Positions 43,713 through 52,487 of a stretch of DNA of 64,000 nucleotides are shown here, one piece after another (positions within the stretch are counted from its first letter, which is position 1; every line of letters begins with the position of its first letter). Source of the DNA: Phaeovulum vinaykumarii. GTDB lineage: Bacteria; Pseudomonadota; Alphaproteobacteria; Rhodobacterales; Rhodobacteraceae. Below the pieces are notes generated by a model. It searched no databases, was not told the origin of the DNA, and saw only the letters and a program-made list of their open reading frames with translations. The stretch is from positions 558,001 to 622,000 of the forward strand of contig NZ_FTOM01000001.1 of NCBI RefSeq assembly GCF_900156695.1, given 5' to 3'. Made by a program: the position numbers and the translations under genes.

Positions 43713-45206
43713 TCAGATCATCTCCTCTGCCTTGGCGGCGCGTTGGGCCTTTTCCAGCTTCTTCTGGTGCAGCGCGCGGAAATCGGGGCGGAGATTGGGC
43801 TCTCCCTCCCAGATGCCGGCGGTATCGCCCTCGCCCACGCCGGCGAAGAATTCCTTCATGGTTTCCATGCGTTCCTTGCCGGCGATGGCGGTATTGACCA
43901 CCTGCCCCAGGCTGCCGGCCCCGGCCGGCCCCATCAGCGGACGCGCCGAGATCAGGTTGGTGAAATACAGCCCCGGGATCGACATCGCCTTGGCCTTCTG
44001 CACGACCGGCGTGGTGCCGATGGCCAGATCCGGGCGGATCGCCTCCATCGCGGCGGTGTCATCCTCGAGCGAGGCGCGGAACTTCACCGTCACGCCGCGC
44101 GATTCGAGCCATTCGCGGTCCGGGTCGGACCAGGGCGTGCGCCCGACGGCGGTGCCGACATAGGGGACATGGGCGCCGCTCTCGATCAGCAGGCGCGCGA
44201 CCAGCAGCTCCGAGCCCTCATAGCCCGACAGCGTGATCGTGCCCTTGATCGGGGCCTGCGCCAGCGCACCGCGGATCGCGGGCAGGAAGGCGTTCTGCGC
44301 CGCCTCGACCTGGGCTGCGGGCACGCCGAAGGCGTCGCCCACCGCGGCCAGCCAGTCATGGGTGCCGTCGACACCGACCGGCGCCGAGCCCACGACCTTG
44401 CGGCCGGCGGTCTGAAACTCGCGGATGGCCGAGGTGTAGAACGGGTGGATCGCCGCCACCGCGCCGCAATCGAGCGCGGCATAAAGCTCGCGCCATTCGC
44501 GGGCGGGCACGGTCGGCCCCGCGGCCAGCCCCAGCGGCGCCAAAAGCGCCCCGATCATCACCGGATCGGCCGGGAACATCTCGCCCAGAAGGGTCAGCGT
44601 CGGACGGTCGGCGCGCCCCGAGGCGGGCGCCGGCACCGGGCCGGCCTCGGCCTCGCGGCGGGCATAGGACAACATCGCGCCGGCCAGCACGTCCTTGGCC
44701 TCGGCATGGGTCGGCACGCCAAAGCCCGGCACGTCGATCGCCACGACGCGCACGCCGTTGATCTCGGAGGGCAAAAGCTTCAGCGGCACCCCCGAGGCGG
44801 TGGGCACGCACAGGTTGGTCACCACCACCGCGTCATAGCGTTCGGGATCGGCCAGCTGGTGCACCGCGTCGCGGATGTCCTCGAACAGCTTGCCCGTCAC
44901 CAGCGTCTCGGAACTGAACGGCACATAGCCGATCGAGCGCCGCGCGCCGTAGAAATGGCTGACGAAGGACAGCCCGTAGGTGCAGCAGGCCGAGCCCGAG
45001 ATGACGCTGGCCACGCGGCGCATCCGCAGCCCCGTGCGCAGCGACCCGAAGGCCGGGCACATGCTCTGGGGCCTGTCATGCGGGCCCATCGGGTAATCCG
45101 CCCGGAACCGCGCCAGCAGTTCGGAATTCCCCGCCGCCTCGGCGGCTGCGGTCAGTTCATCCTTCGAGGCACAGCCCAAGGATTCGATCGGGGCGCCTTC
45201 GCTCAT
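43713..45206 (-). CDS. bchY: Chlorophyllide a reductase subunit Y
   Basis: NifD-like catalytic partner of BchZ (497 aa). Cluster cysteines are in [15 protein letters not shown] and [20 protein letters not shown]; further family blocks include [16 protein letters not shown] and [18 protein letters not shown]. The start has GGGGGAGGGCGGC upstream. It follows bchX by 27 bases. Confidence 0.97.
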   Translation of the reverse strand: MSEGAPIESLGCASKDELTAAAEAAGNSELLARFRADYPMGPHDRPQSMCPAFGSLRTGLRMRRVASVISGSACCTYGLSFVSHFYGARRSIGYVPFSSETLVTGKLFEDIRDAVHQLADPERYDAVVVTNLCVPTASGVPLKLLPSEINGVRVVAIDVPGFGVPTHAEAKDVLAGAMLSYARREAEAGPVPAPASGRADRPTLTLLGEMFPADPVMIGALLAPLGLAAGPTVPAREWRELYAALDCGAVAAIHPFYTSAIREFQTAGRKVVGSAPVGVDGTHDWLAAVGDAFGVPAAQVEAAQNAFLPAIRGALAQAPIKGTITLSGYEGSELLVARLLIESGAHVPYVGTAVGRTPWSDPDREWLESRGVTVKFRASLEDDTAAMEAIRPDLAIGTTPVVQKAKAMSIPGLYFTNLISARPLMGPAGAGSLGQVVNTAIAGKERMETMKEFFAGVGEGDTAGIWEGEPNLRPDFRALHQKKLEKAQRAAKAEEMI

Positions 45207-45233
45207 GCCGCCCTCCCCCTTTCAAGGCCGCTC

Positions 45234-46238
45234 TCAGACATCGTCGTAGACCACTTCGAGCGATTTCTTGGGCGCGGTGTTCTTGCCGCGCATGTCTTCG
45301 TCGGTGGCGGGCTCCAGCTCGAAATCCGCCCCGGTTTCCGAGGCCGAGAACAGCCCCAGCAGCTCGTCCTGGCTCAGCGGACGCGGACGCAGCGGCGGCG
45401 CTTCGGCCACGTTGCGCGCCAGCGCCTCGAACATGTCGCCCCAGGGGCCGGCCTTGGTGCCCACGATCTGATAGGCGGCCGACTTGCGGCGCAGTTCCTC
45501 GTCCATCGGGATCGCGGCCAGGATCGGGATATTGGCCTCGCGCGCGAAGGCCTGCGCCTCGCCGGTGCCGTCGTCCTTGTTGATGACGATGCCCGCCACG
45601 CCGACATTGCCGCCCAGCTTGCGGAAATATTCCACCGCCGAGCAGACGTTGTTGGCCACATAGAGCGATTGCAGGTCGTTCGAGCCGACGATGATGACCT
45701 TCTGCGCCATGTCGCGCGCGATCGGCAGGCCGAAGCCGCCGCAGACCACGTCACCCAGGAAGTCGAGCAGCACGTAGTCGAAATCCCAGTCATGAAAGCC
45801 CAGCTTCTCGAGCAGTTCGAAGCCGTGGATGATGCCGCGCCCCCCGCAGCCGCGGCCGACCTCGGGCCCGCCCAGCTCCATCGCGTAGACCCCGCCCCGC
45901 TTGAAGCAGACGTCGCCGATCTTGACCTCTTCGCCGGCCAGCTTCTTCTTGGTCGAGGTTTCGATGATCGTTGGCGTTGCGCGGCCCCCGAACAGCAGCG
46001 ACGTGGTGTCCGATTTCGGGTCGCAGCCGATCAGCAGCACGCGCAGCCCCATTTCGGCCATCATGTGCGAAAGGTTGGCCAGCGTGAAGGATTTGCCGAT
46101 CCCGCCCTTGCCATAGATCGCAATGATCTGCGTCTTCTTGGTGGGTTCGCTCTCGGGAAGCTCGAGCGAGGGGTCTTCGGCCGCCTCGTCCCGCAGATTC
46201 CGGTCGATATCGGCAATGGTGGTGTCGCCTTGGCTCAT
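45234..46238 (-). CDS. bchX: Chlorophyllide a reductase iron protein subunit X
   Basis: NifH-like ATPase that passes electrons to BchYZ (334 aa). P-loop [18 protein letters not shown], switch region [18 protein letters not shown], and [4Fe-4S] ligand cysteines in [10 protein letters not shown] and [10 protein letters not shown]. The ATG overlaps the bchC stop (ATGA), so translation is coupled. Confidence 0.98.
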   Translation of the reverse strand: MSQGDTTIADIDRNLRDEAAEDPSLELPESEPTKKTQIIAIYGKGGIGKSFTLANLSHMMAEMGLRVLLIGCDPKSDTTSLLFGGRATPTIIETSTKKKLAGEEVKIGDVCFKRGGVYAMELGGPEVGRGCGGRGIIHGFELLEKLGFHDWDFDYVLLDFLGDVVCGGFGLPIARDMAQKVIIVGSNDLQSLYVANNVCSAVEYFRKLGGNVGVAGIVINKDDGTGEAQAFAREANIPILAAIPMDEELRRKSAAYQIVGTKAGPWGDMFEALARNVAEAPPLRPRPLSQDELLGLFSASETGADFELEPATDEDMRGKNTAPKKSLEVVYDDV

Positions 46239-47191
46239 GGGGTGGCCTTCCAGTCGAGGATCATCTTCAGGCAGTCCGGGTCGGTGAAGGCGGTCTCGTA
46301 GGCCGAGGGCGCCTCGCTGGCCGGGCTGGTGTGGGTGACAAGGCCCGCAAGGGACAGCGCCCCGGCCTCGATCAGGGCCCGCGTGGCGAGCAGGTCTTCG
46401 GGCGCCCACTCGGCCGCCACGCGGAGCCGGGCCTCCTTGAGGAAGGCCGGCGTGAAGGTGAATTGGATCGGCGCGGTGTAGAAGCCCGCCAGCACGACCT
46501 CGCCGCCCTTGGCGATGCGCCCGATCAGCGTGTCGACAAGACCGGCATCGCCCGAGACGTCATAGACCGCCTTGTAGTCGCGGCGCGGGTCGTTGTCGGG
46601 GTGCAGCACCTCATAGCCGGTGGCACCGCCCTGCCGCGCGGGGTTGATCTCCCAGACGGTGGGGGCGGGCGCGCCCGCGGCCAGCGTCAGCCGCGCCAGA
46701 AGCCGGCCCAGAACGCCATGCCCCACGATCAGGTCGGGCAGCGCGCGGTCAAAGCCGGTGATGGCGTGCCGCGCCGTGGCCGCCAGCGCCAGAAGCGCGC
46801 CTTCGGGGCCCATGCCCGCGTCGATGCGGGTGACGCGGCCGGCGGCGGTGACAAGGTGGTTCGAGGCGCCGCCGAACAGCCCGAAGACCGGGCCCGATTC
46901 GCGCGGCTTGAAGCAATTGGCGCCCGGCACGAAGACCCGTTCGCCGACCTTGAAGCCGCTTTCGGGGCCGGCCTCCAGGATCACGCCTTCGGCCTCGTAG
47001 CCCGGCACCAGCGGGTAGCCCATGCCCGGAAAGGGGGGCATCGTGCCCGACCAGAACAGCTTTTCGGTGCCGGTCGAGATGCCGGAATGCGCGATCTCCA
47101 CGACCAGATCGCCGGGACCGGGATCGACCAGCGAAATCGGTTCGAGCCCCAGCTCCTTCGGTCCGGACAGAACGACGGCTCTCGTCTCCAC
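46235..47191 (-). CDS. bchC: Bacteriochlorophyllide a dehydrogenase
   Basis: Oxidises the 3-hydroxyethyl group to the 3-acetyl group of bacteriochlorophyll a (318 aa; medium-chain dehydrogenase-like). Starts at a GTG (read as [20 protein letters not shown]) with AAGGAG eight bases upstream. Recognised blocks: [52 protein letters not shown]. It is the first gene of bchCXYZ and is preceded by two PpsR/CrtJ-type palindromes. Confidence 0.96.
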   Translation of the reverse strand: METRAVVLSGPKELGLEPISLVDPGPGDLVVEIAHSGISTGTEKLFWSGTMPPFPGMGYPLVPGYEAEGVILEAGPESGFKVGERVFVPGANCFKPRESGPVFGLFGGASNHLVTAAGRVTRIDAGMGPEGALLALAATARHAITGFDRALPDLIVGHGVLGRLLARLTLAAGAPAPTVWEINPARQGGATGYEVLHPDNDPRRDYKAVYDVSGDAGLVDTLIGRIAKGGEVVLAGFYTAPIQFTFTPAFLKEARLRVAAEWAPEDLLATRALIEAGALSLAGLVTHTSPASEAPSAYETAFTDPDCLKMILDWKATP

Positions 47192-47267
47192 GGCACATCT
47201 CCTTCGGATTGACCGGACGGCCGCCGCGACCCGCAATCACGAGTCGGATCCCTGCCCCCGGAACAGG

Positions 47268-47285
47268 TGTCACTTTAGGCTTACA
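47268..47285. promoter_or_regulatory. PpsR/CrtJ-type box 1 upstream of bchC
   Basis: TGTCACTTTAGGCTTACA fits TGT-N12-ACA. It is the box nearer to bchC, 77 bases from the GTG. A second box lies 8 bases away. In R. capsulatus the bchC promoter also has two such palindromes 8 bases apart, bound cooperatively by CrtJ under oxygen. Confidence 0.85.
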
Positions 47286-47293
47286 GTCAAAGG

Positions 47294-47311
47294 TGTCAAT
47301 CCAAATTGACA
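47294..47311. promoter_or_regulatory. PpsR/CrtJ-type box 2 upstream of bchC
   Basis: TGTCAATCCAAATTGACA fits TGT-N12-ACA and is almost fully palindromic (TGTCAAT..ATTGACA), making it the better of the pair. It lies between crtF and bchC, 103 bases from the bchC start. Confidence 0.88.
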
Positions 47312-47360
47312 TGTAAGGCGGCTGTTACGGGCGCCCGCGGCGGGCACCCGTTGTCGCAGG

Positions 47361-48503
47361 TCAGGCGGCCGGCAGATTGCCCGGTTTGCGCGCCGTGACG
47401 ATCGAGGCGACATAGGGCCGGAAGCCGCGCCGGGGCTTCACCTCGACGAAGCCCGCGCGCGACAGATGCCCCGCGATCTCGGCGCCCGAACGCACCCGGC
47501 CGGTCTGCATCGCCGCGCAATAGAAGGCGAAATAGACATCGGTCGCGGGGATCGGCCGGTCACCGCCGCCCATCGCCTCGGAGACGATCACGCGTCCGCC
47601 GGGCGGCAGCGCGGCAAAGACCCGCGCCAGCAGCGCCTCGACCGTTGCGTCGGCGTGATCGAACAGCACCCGCACCAGGCTGATCGCATCGGGCCCCTCG
47701 GGCAGGGCGTCGTCGCGGAACGACCCCGGCACGATGGTCACGCGGTCCATCAGCCCGGCTTCGGTGAAGCGCGCCGTCGCGCCCTCGACCACCACCGGCA
47801 AATCGAAGAGCGTCATCTTCAGATGCGGATGCTTCCGCCCGACCGCGGTCAGGAACGCCCCGGTGCCGCCGCCCACGTCCATGAGGTGGCGCACCGGGCG
47901 CAGGTCCACCATCGCCAGCGTGTCGTCGGCCACGATCGCCTGACTGTCGGCCATGAGGTTGGAATAGGCCTCCACCACCTCGGGGTCGGCCGCCCCTTCG
48001 GCACCGAAGACATAGGGCCAGAACTTTGCCAGCCCCGGCTCGGTCTCGCCGCGCAGGAAGGCCACCGGATCGGTCAGGTCGCGGTAGAGCACCGAATGAT
48101 GGCGGACCATCGCCTCGAGGCCCGGCACCCCCAGAAAGGCCGCGCCGCGCGGCGACAGGCCATAGCGGCCGTCACGGCGCCGGCGCAGAAGGCCCATCCC
48201 CGCGCCCGCCTGCATCAGAAGCGCCATGCGGTTCTCGGACAGGCCGCAGTCCTGGGCGATCTGCGCCGGGGCCACCGGCGCCTCCACCATCTTGTGCAGA
48301 ACCCGCAGCTCGACCAGCGCCAACAGCGCCTGGCTCTGCACGAATCCCTGGACCAGGCCGAACATGGCCTCGCCCTCGGCGCGGGTCATGCGGCTGAACA
48401 CCGGCAGACGCGCCATCACCGCCTGAAAGCGGGGCGAGGCGATGAGCCGATTGATCCGGCCCGTCCAGGTGGACGCGCCGGGCACGGGTGCCGGCTGGGC
48501 CAT
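47361..48503 (-). CDS. crtF: Hydroxyneurosporene O-methyltransferase
   Basis: SAM-dependent methyltransferase that methylates the 1-hydroxy group of acyclic carotenoids on the spheroidene/spirilloxanthin pathway (380 aa). The N-terminal dimerisation domain (LLALVELRVLHKMVEAPV) is followed by the SAM-binding block HLMDVGGGTGAFLTAVGRKH, then FDLPVVVEGA and VRVLFDHADATVEALLARVF, as in O-methyltransferase family 2. It begins three bases after the crtE stop. The bchC promoter lies downstream of its end. Confidence 0.95.
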   Translation of the reverse strand: MAQPAPVPGASTWTGRINRLIASPRFQAVMARLPVFSRMTRAEGEAMFGLVQGFVQSQALLALVELRVLHKMVEAPVAPAQIAQDCGLSENRMALLMQAGAGMGLLRRRRDGRYGLSPRGAAFLGVPGLEAMVRHHSVLYRDLTDPVAFLRGETEPGLAKFWPYVFGAEGAADPEVVEAYSNLMADSQAIVADDTLAMVDLRPVRHLMDVGGGTGAFLTAVGRKHPHLKMTLFDLPVVVEGATARFTEAGLMDRVTIVPGSFRDDALPEGPDAISLVRVLFDHADATVEALLARVFAALPPGGRVIVSEAMGGGDRPIPATDVYFAFYCAAMQTGRVRSGAEIAGHLSRAGFVEVKPRRGFRPYVASIVTARKPGNLPAA

Positions 48504-48506
48504 GGT

Positions 48507-49397
48507 TCAGGCCCCGGCCTTGTCGGCGGGGGCGGCGGGCACCATCCGCTGGGCGGTGCGGCGCACCATCTCGGCCAGCTGGGCCTCGCCCGGACAGGAC
48601 GGGATCGAGGCAATCGCCCCCGACAGGATGTCGCGCAGGTGCTGGATCGCGCCCTCGACGCCCATCTCGGTCACCGCCGAGGGGCGTTCGTGGACCACGT
48701 CCTGCCCCGCCGGCTTGCCCAGCGTCTCGGCGTCGCACAGCGCGTCGCGCAGGTCGTCGGCCACCTGGAACGCCTCGCCGATGCGCGCACCCAGCTCGGT
48801 CCAGGGCTCGGGTTCCTGACCCGCGGCAATGGCGCCCATCTGGGTGGCGGCGATGAACAGCGCGCCGGTCTTGGCCCGGTGATAGGCCGCCAGGTTCACG
48901 CTCTCCTCGCTTTCCCAGCCCTGCCCCGCGCAGATGCCCTGCGGCATCCCCGTGCGCGCGGCCAGCGACCGGATCAGCGCCAGCGCGCGGCGCGGATCCT
49001 CGTCGGCGGCCCGCGCCAGGATGTCGAAGGCCAGCACGATCAGGCTGTCGCCGCACAGCACCGCCAGCGGTTCGTTGTAGGCGATGTGGATCGTGGGCTT
49101 GCCGCGCCGCATGTCGGCGTCGTCGAAGGCGGGCAGATCGTCATGCACGAGGCTGGCGCAATGGATCAGCTCCAGCGCCGCGGCCGCCGTGTCGGACAGC
49201 ACCGGCTTGTCGTCCCCGCAGGCCATCGCCACGCTCAGCAGGATGGTCGGGCGGATGCGCGCCCCCCCCGGCGTCACGGCATATTCGAGCGCCGAAGCCA
49301 GCCGCGGCGGAGCGACGCACCCCACGTCCGAGCAGTTCGTCTGCCCGATGGCGATGGCCTTCGCGATCGCCGATTCAATCCTTGTCTCCAGTGCCAT
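48507..49397 (-). CDS. crtE: Geranylgeranyl diphosphate synthase
   Basis: Prenyltransferase that makes the C20 precursor of carotenoids and of the bacteriochlorophyll tail (296 aa). First Asp-rich motif LVHDDLPAFDDADMRRG and second FQVADDLRDALCD are intact; LRPTILL-equivalent GARIRPTILLSVAMA and the GKPAGQDVVHERPSAV block also fit. The ATG at 49397 has GAAAGGGGCGCC upstream. It diverges from crtD across a gap holding two PpsR/CrtJ-type boxes. Confidence 0.96.
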   Translation of the reverse strand: MALETRIESAIAKAIAIGQTNCSDVGCVAPPRLASALEYAVTPGGARIRPTILLSVAMACGDDKPVLSDTAAAALELIHCASLVHDDLPAFDDADMRRGKPTIHIAYNEPLAVLCGDSLIVLAFDILARAADEDPRRALALIRSLAARTGMPQGICAGQGWESEESVNLAAYHRAKTGALFIAATQMGAIAAGQEPEPWTELGARIGEAFQVADDLRDALCDAETLGKPAGQDVVHERPSAVTEMGVEGAIQHLRDILSGAIASIPSCPGEAQLAEMVRRTAQRMVPAAPADKAGA

Positions 49398-49431
49398 GGC
49401 GCCCCTTTCACGGGATTTCCTGCGGAAAAGG

Positions 49432-49449
49432 TGTAATTCCAGACTTACA
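49432..49449. promoter_or_regulatory. PpsR/CrtJ-type box near crtE in the crtE-crtD gap
   Basis: TGTAATTCCAGACTTACA fits TGT-N12-ACA. It starts 35 bases upstream of crtE and would cover its promoter. Confidence 0.85.
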
Positions 49450-49456
49450 CCTGAAC

Positions 49457-49474
49457 TGTAAATCATACTGGACA
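49457..49474. promoter_or_regulatory. PpsR/CrtJ-type box near crtD in the crtE-crtD gap
   Basis: TGTAAATCATACTGGACA fits TGT-N12-ACA, 7 bases from the neighbouring box. The pair lies between divergent crtE and crtD and could repress both. Confidence 0.82.
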
Positions 49475-49528
49475 GTCCTGCGGGGCGAGTCAACAATCCG
49501 CCCCCGTGACAAAGCAGGCAGGGGGCTC

Positions 49529-51034
49529 ATGAGACAGCGACAAAGCGGCGCTCCGGCGCAGAGGATCGTGGTCATCGGCGCGGGCATGGGCGGGCTGTCC
49601 TCGGCGCTCAGACTGGCACATGCGGGCCATCATGTCACCCTGCTCGAGGCGCGTTCGACGCCCGGCGGACGCATGCGCACCCTGCCGTCGGAGGCCGGGC
49701 CGGTCGATGCCGGGCCGACGGTGCTGACCTTGCGCGATGTCTTCGACGGGCTCTTTTCCCTGGTGGGCGAGCGGCTCGAGGATCACCTGCGGCTGATCCC
49801 GCAGAAGGTGCTGGCGCGGCATTGGTGGACGGATGGCTCGCAGCTCGACCTGACCGGCGACGTGGACGAGAGCGCGGCCTTCATCCGCGACTGGGGCGGG
49901 GCGCAGGCCGAGGCGGACTTCCGCCGCTTCGACCGACTGTCGGGCGAGCTCTACACCGCCTTCGACGTGCCGATGATGCGCCGGGGCGACCCCAATTCCA
50001 TCGAGATCGCGCGCGCGGCGATGGAACGCTCGGCGATCTGGCCGATGCTCTTGCCCGGCGTGACGCTGGCGCGCGCGGCCGACCGGATCTTCCGCGACCC
50101 GCGCCTGCGCCAGCTCTTCGGGCGCTATGCGACCTATGTCGGGGGCACGCCCTATGGCTCGCCGGCGGTTCTGGCGCTGGTCTGGAAGGCCGAGGCCCGC
50201 GGCGTCTGGGCGGTCGAGGGCGGCATGCACCGGCTGGCGCAGACGCTGGCCAGGCTGTGCGAGAAGAAGGGCGCCGAGATCCGCTATGACACGCCCGCCC
50301 GCCAGATCGAGACCCGCAACGGCAAGGTGACGGGCGTCGTCACCGATGCCGGCACGCTGCCGGCCGACATCGTGGTCTTCAACGGCGACCCGGCGGCGCT
50401 TCATACCGGGCTTCTGGGCGGTGACGTGCGGCGCGCGGTCACGCGCGGCAACGTGCAGCCGCGCAGCCTGTCGGCCTGGGTCTGGGCCTATGCGGCCGAA
50501 CCCAGGGGGCTGCCGCTTGTCCATCACAACCTGTTCTTCTGCGCCGATCCCAAGACCGAGTTCCTGCCCATCCACCGCGGCTTGCCCCCTGCCGACCCCA
50601 CGCTCTATCTCTGCGCGCAGGACCGCCGCGACACCATTCCCGATGGCGGCGCCGAGCGTTTCGAGATCATCATGAACGGACCGCCCGTCCCCGCGGGCGT
50701 GACCGACCCCGAACCCGGAGAAAAAGAACGATGCCTGAAGGAAACCTTCGACCGGATGGAGCGCTTCGGCCTGAGCTTCAGCCCGCGCCCGGAGCTGCGG
50801 ACGCTGACGACACCGGCGGAATTCGCGGGGCTGTTCCCGGCGTCGCAAGGTTCCCTCTACGGGCGATCCCCACACGGGCTGCTGGCGTCGATGGCGCGGC
50901 CGCGGGCGCGCAGCCGGGTGCAGGGGCTCTATCTGGCGGGGGGCGGGGCCCATCCGGGGGCGGGGGTGCCGATGGCAACCCTCTCCGGCCGGCATGCGGC
51001 CGAGGCGATCTTGAACGACCTTGCTTCAACCTAG
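49529..51034 (+). CDS. crtD: Methoxyneurosporene dehydrogenase (carotenoid 3,4-desaturase)
   Basis: FAD-dependent phytoene-desaturase-family enzyme that introduces the 3,4 double bond (501 aa). The dinucleotide-binding fold is at the N-terminus (IVVIGAGMGGLSSALRLAHA, then LLEARSTPGGRMRTL), and the C-terminal FAD-binding block reads LYLAGGGAHPGAGVPMATLS. The ATG at 49529 has CAGGGGGCTC upstream. The crtC reading frame begins where crtD ends. Confidence 0.95.
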   Translation: MRQRQSGAPAQRIVVIGAGMGGLSSALRLAHAGHHVTLLEARSTPGGRMRTLPSEAGPVDAGPTVLTLRDVFDGLFSLVGERLEDHLRLIPQKVLARHWWTDGSQLDLTGDVDESAAFIRDWGGAQAEADFRRFDRLSGELYTAFDVPMMRRGDPNSIEIARAAMERSAIWPMLLPGVTLARAADRIFRDPRLRQLFGRYATYVGGTPYGSPAVLALVWKAEARGVWAVEGGMHRLAQTLARLCEKKGAEIRYDTPARQIETRNGKVTGVVTDAGTLPADIVVFNGDPAALHTGLLGGDVRRAVTRGNVQPRSLSAWVWAYAAEPRGLPLVHHNLFFCADPKTEFLPIHRGLPPADPTLYLCAQDRRDTIPDGGAERFEIIMNGPPVPAGVTDPEPGEKERCLKETFDRMERFGLSFSPRPELRTLTTPAEFAGLFPASQGSLYGRSPHGLLASMARPRARSRVQGLYLAGGGAHPGAGVPMATLSGRHAAEAILNDLAST

Positions 51035-51105
51035 AGGTTCCGCCCGACGGCTATGCCTGGTGGTATCTCGACGGCGTGTCCGAGGAGGGCGACCGCGCGG
51101 TCTCG

Positions 51106-51960
51106 GTGATCGGCTTCATCGGCTCGGTCTTCTCGCCGTGGTATCGCTGGTCGGGCCGCAAGAACCCCGAGGATCACTGCTGCATCAACGTGGCCACCTA
51201 TGGCCGCAACGGCCGCTTCACGATGACCGACCGCGGCCGCGCGGCGCTGCGCCAGTCCGAAGACGAGCTGCGCGTGGGCCCGTCGCGGATGTATTGGACC
51301 GGCCGGCAGCTGATCGTCGAGGTCGAGGAAATCTCGGCCATGCCGCATGTCAGCCGGGTGCGCGGCACGATCACGCTGACGCCCAGCGCGCTGACCAATG
51401 TGGAACTGGCGCTGACGCCCTCGGGCAGCCATGTCTGGCGCCCCTTCGCCCCCACCGCCGAGATCGAGGTGAACCTGACGCAGGGCCATGTCTGGAAGGG
51501 GCACGGCTATTTCGACGCCAATTTCGGCACTGCCGCGCTCGAGGATGACTTCCACTTCTGGACCTGGGGCCGCTTTCCCACCGCGCGCGGCGCCACGGTC
51601 TATTACGACGGCGTGCGCGCGGACGATTCGACCTTCGCCCTGGGCATCGAGGTCGACCGCGACGGCAGCGTGCGCATGATCGACGAATTGCCGCCCCAGG
51701 CGCATTTCGCGCGCTCGGGCTGGTTCGTGCGCCGCGACACCCGCGCCGATGGCGGCTTCCGGCCGCGCCAGGTGCTGTCGATGCTGGACGCGCCCTTCTA
51801 TTCGCGCGCGCTGGTCGAGACGCAGATCGGCACCGAACGCACCGTCGGCGTGCACGAGGCCCTGGACCTGCGCCGCTTCGCCTCGCCGTTGCTCAAGCCG
51901 ATGATCGCGGTGCGGGTGCCCCGCCGCCCCGGCTGGCGCTGGCCCGACGATCAGGGCTGA
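51106..51960 (+). CDS. crtC: Carotenoid 1,2-hydratase (hydroxyneurosporene synthase)
   Basis: Adds water to the psi-end of acyclic carotenoids (about 284 aa). Strong family sequence: GFIGSVFSPWYRWSGRKNPE, HCCINVATYG, GYFDANFGTAALEDDFHFW and RRFASPLLKPMIAVRVPRRP. The GTG chosen here corresponds to the start I recall for R. capsulatus CrtC. However, conserved residues VPPDGYAWWYLDGVSEEGD lie upstream in the same frame, reaching to the crtD stop. In that frame there is no ATG, GTG or TTG upstream of 51076 until 50731, deep inside crtD. The true start is therefore uncertain (GTG 51076, GTG 51106, a non-standard codon, or a nearby indel). Confidence 0.85.
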   Translation: MIGFIGSVFSPWYRWSGRKNPEDHCCINVATYGRNGRFTMTDRGRAALRQSEDELRVGPSRMYWTGRQLIVEVEEISAMPHVSRVRGTITLTPSALTNVELALTPSGSHVWRPFAPTAEIEVNLTQGHVWKGHGYFDANFGTAALEDDFHFWTWGRFPTARGATVYYDGVRADDSTFALGIEVDRDGSVRMIDELPPQAHFARSGWFVRRDTRADGGFRPRQVLSMLDAPFYSRALVETQIGTERTVGVHEALDLRRFASPLLKPMIAVRVPRRPGWRWPDDQG

Positions 51961-51986
51961 CGCCTTCCTTTGCGCCCTGTCCCGAA

Positions 51987-52014
51987 AGGCCCGCCCCCTC
52001 CGGCGGGCCTTTTT
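51987..52014 (+). terminator. Intrinsic terminator of crtDC
   Basis: Perfect 9-base arms AGGCCCGCC (51987-51995) and GGCGGGCCT (52002-52010), 6-base loop, ending in five T residues. It lies 26 bases past the crtC stop. Confidence 0.88.
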
Positions 52015-52145
52015 CCGTGCCGCCCCGCCCCCCGCGCTGGCGATTTCGTGATCTCGGGTCCGCGGATTCTGGGGCTTTACATGCCCGACCTTTTTAGTCA
52101 GAATTCAGATACGCGCACCGACAGGAGGGTTCAAAGGAGGTTCCC

Positions 52146-52304
52146 ATGCCCGATCCGCAGTCCCCAGACCCGTTCCGGCCGCCCCGTCCCGCCGAAGGCC
52201 AGCCCTTCACCTTGCGGGATCTGGTGCAGGTCGTGGCCGAAACCATCGACTGCCGTCCCGCCAATCTTGACCATCTCCTTGACAAGATCGAGAACGCCCG
52301 ATGA
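52146..52304 (+). CDS. Small protein of unknown function coupled to hemP
   Basis: A 52-aa protein starting MPDPQSPDPFRPPRP, with a Pro-rich first third and then a likely helical segment (FTLRDLVQVVAETIDC, DHLLDKIENA). The ribosome-binding site AAAGGAGG five bases before the ATG is very strong. Its TGA overlaps the hemP ATG (ATGA), so the two are translated together. I do not recognise a family. The AT-rich stretch 52080-52115 upstream could hold a promoter and an iron-responsive operator, but no known box was matched. Confidence 0.7.
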   Translation: MPDPQSPDPFRPPRPAEGQPFTLRDLVQVVAETIDCRPANLDHLLDKIENAR

Positions 52305-52450
52305 ACGTCCAGACCGCTTTCACCGACGCGCTGCCCGCCCATGACGCCACCGACCTGACCCAGGGCGGCAATCTGGCCAATATCACGCTGAACGGCCAGA
52401 CCTACACCTTGCGCATCACCCGCGCGGGCAAGCTGATCCTGACCAAATAG
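52301..52450 (+). CDS. hemP: Hemin uptake protein HemP
   Basis: A 49-aa member of the HemP family, recognised by the C-terminal pattern LNGQTYTLRITRAGKLILTK. HemP proteins are linked to heme or iron acquisition and are often iron-regulated; their molecular role is not settled (in some species HemP acts as an activator of heme-uptake genes). It overlaps the preceding small gene by four bases. No heme receptor or transporter genes lie next to it here. Confidence 0.88.
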   Translation: MNVQTAFTDALPAHDATDLTQGGNLANITLNGQTYTLRITRAGKLILTK

Positions 52451-52487
52451 GCTTGCCTTCGCGCCCGCGCCGCCCCAGATCGCGCGG

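Noticed and set aside
50731-51960. A 409-residue CrtC starting at the ATG at 50731
   Set aside because: The first 100 residues are an out-of-frame reading of crtD (Gly/Ala/Arg-rich) with no resemblance to CrtC.
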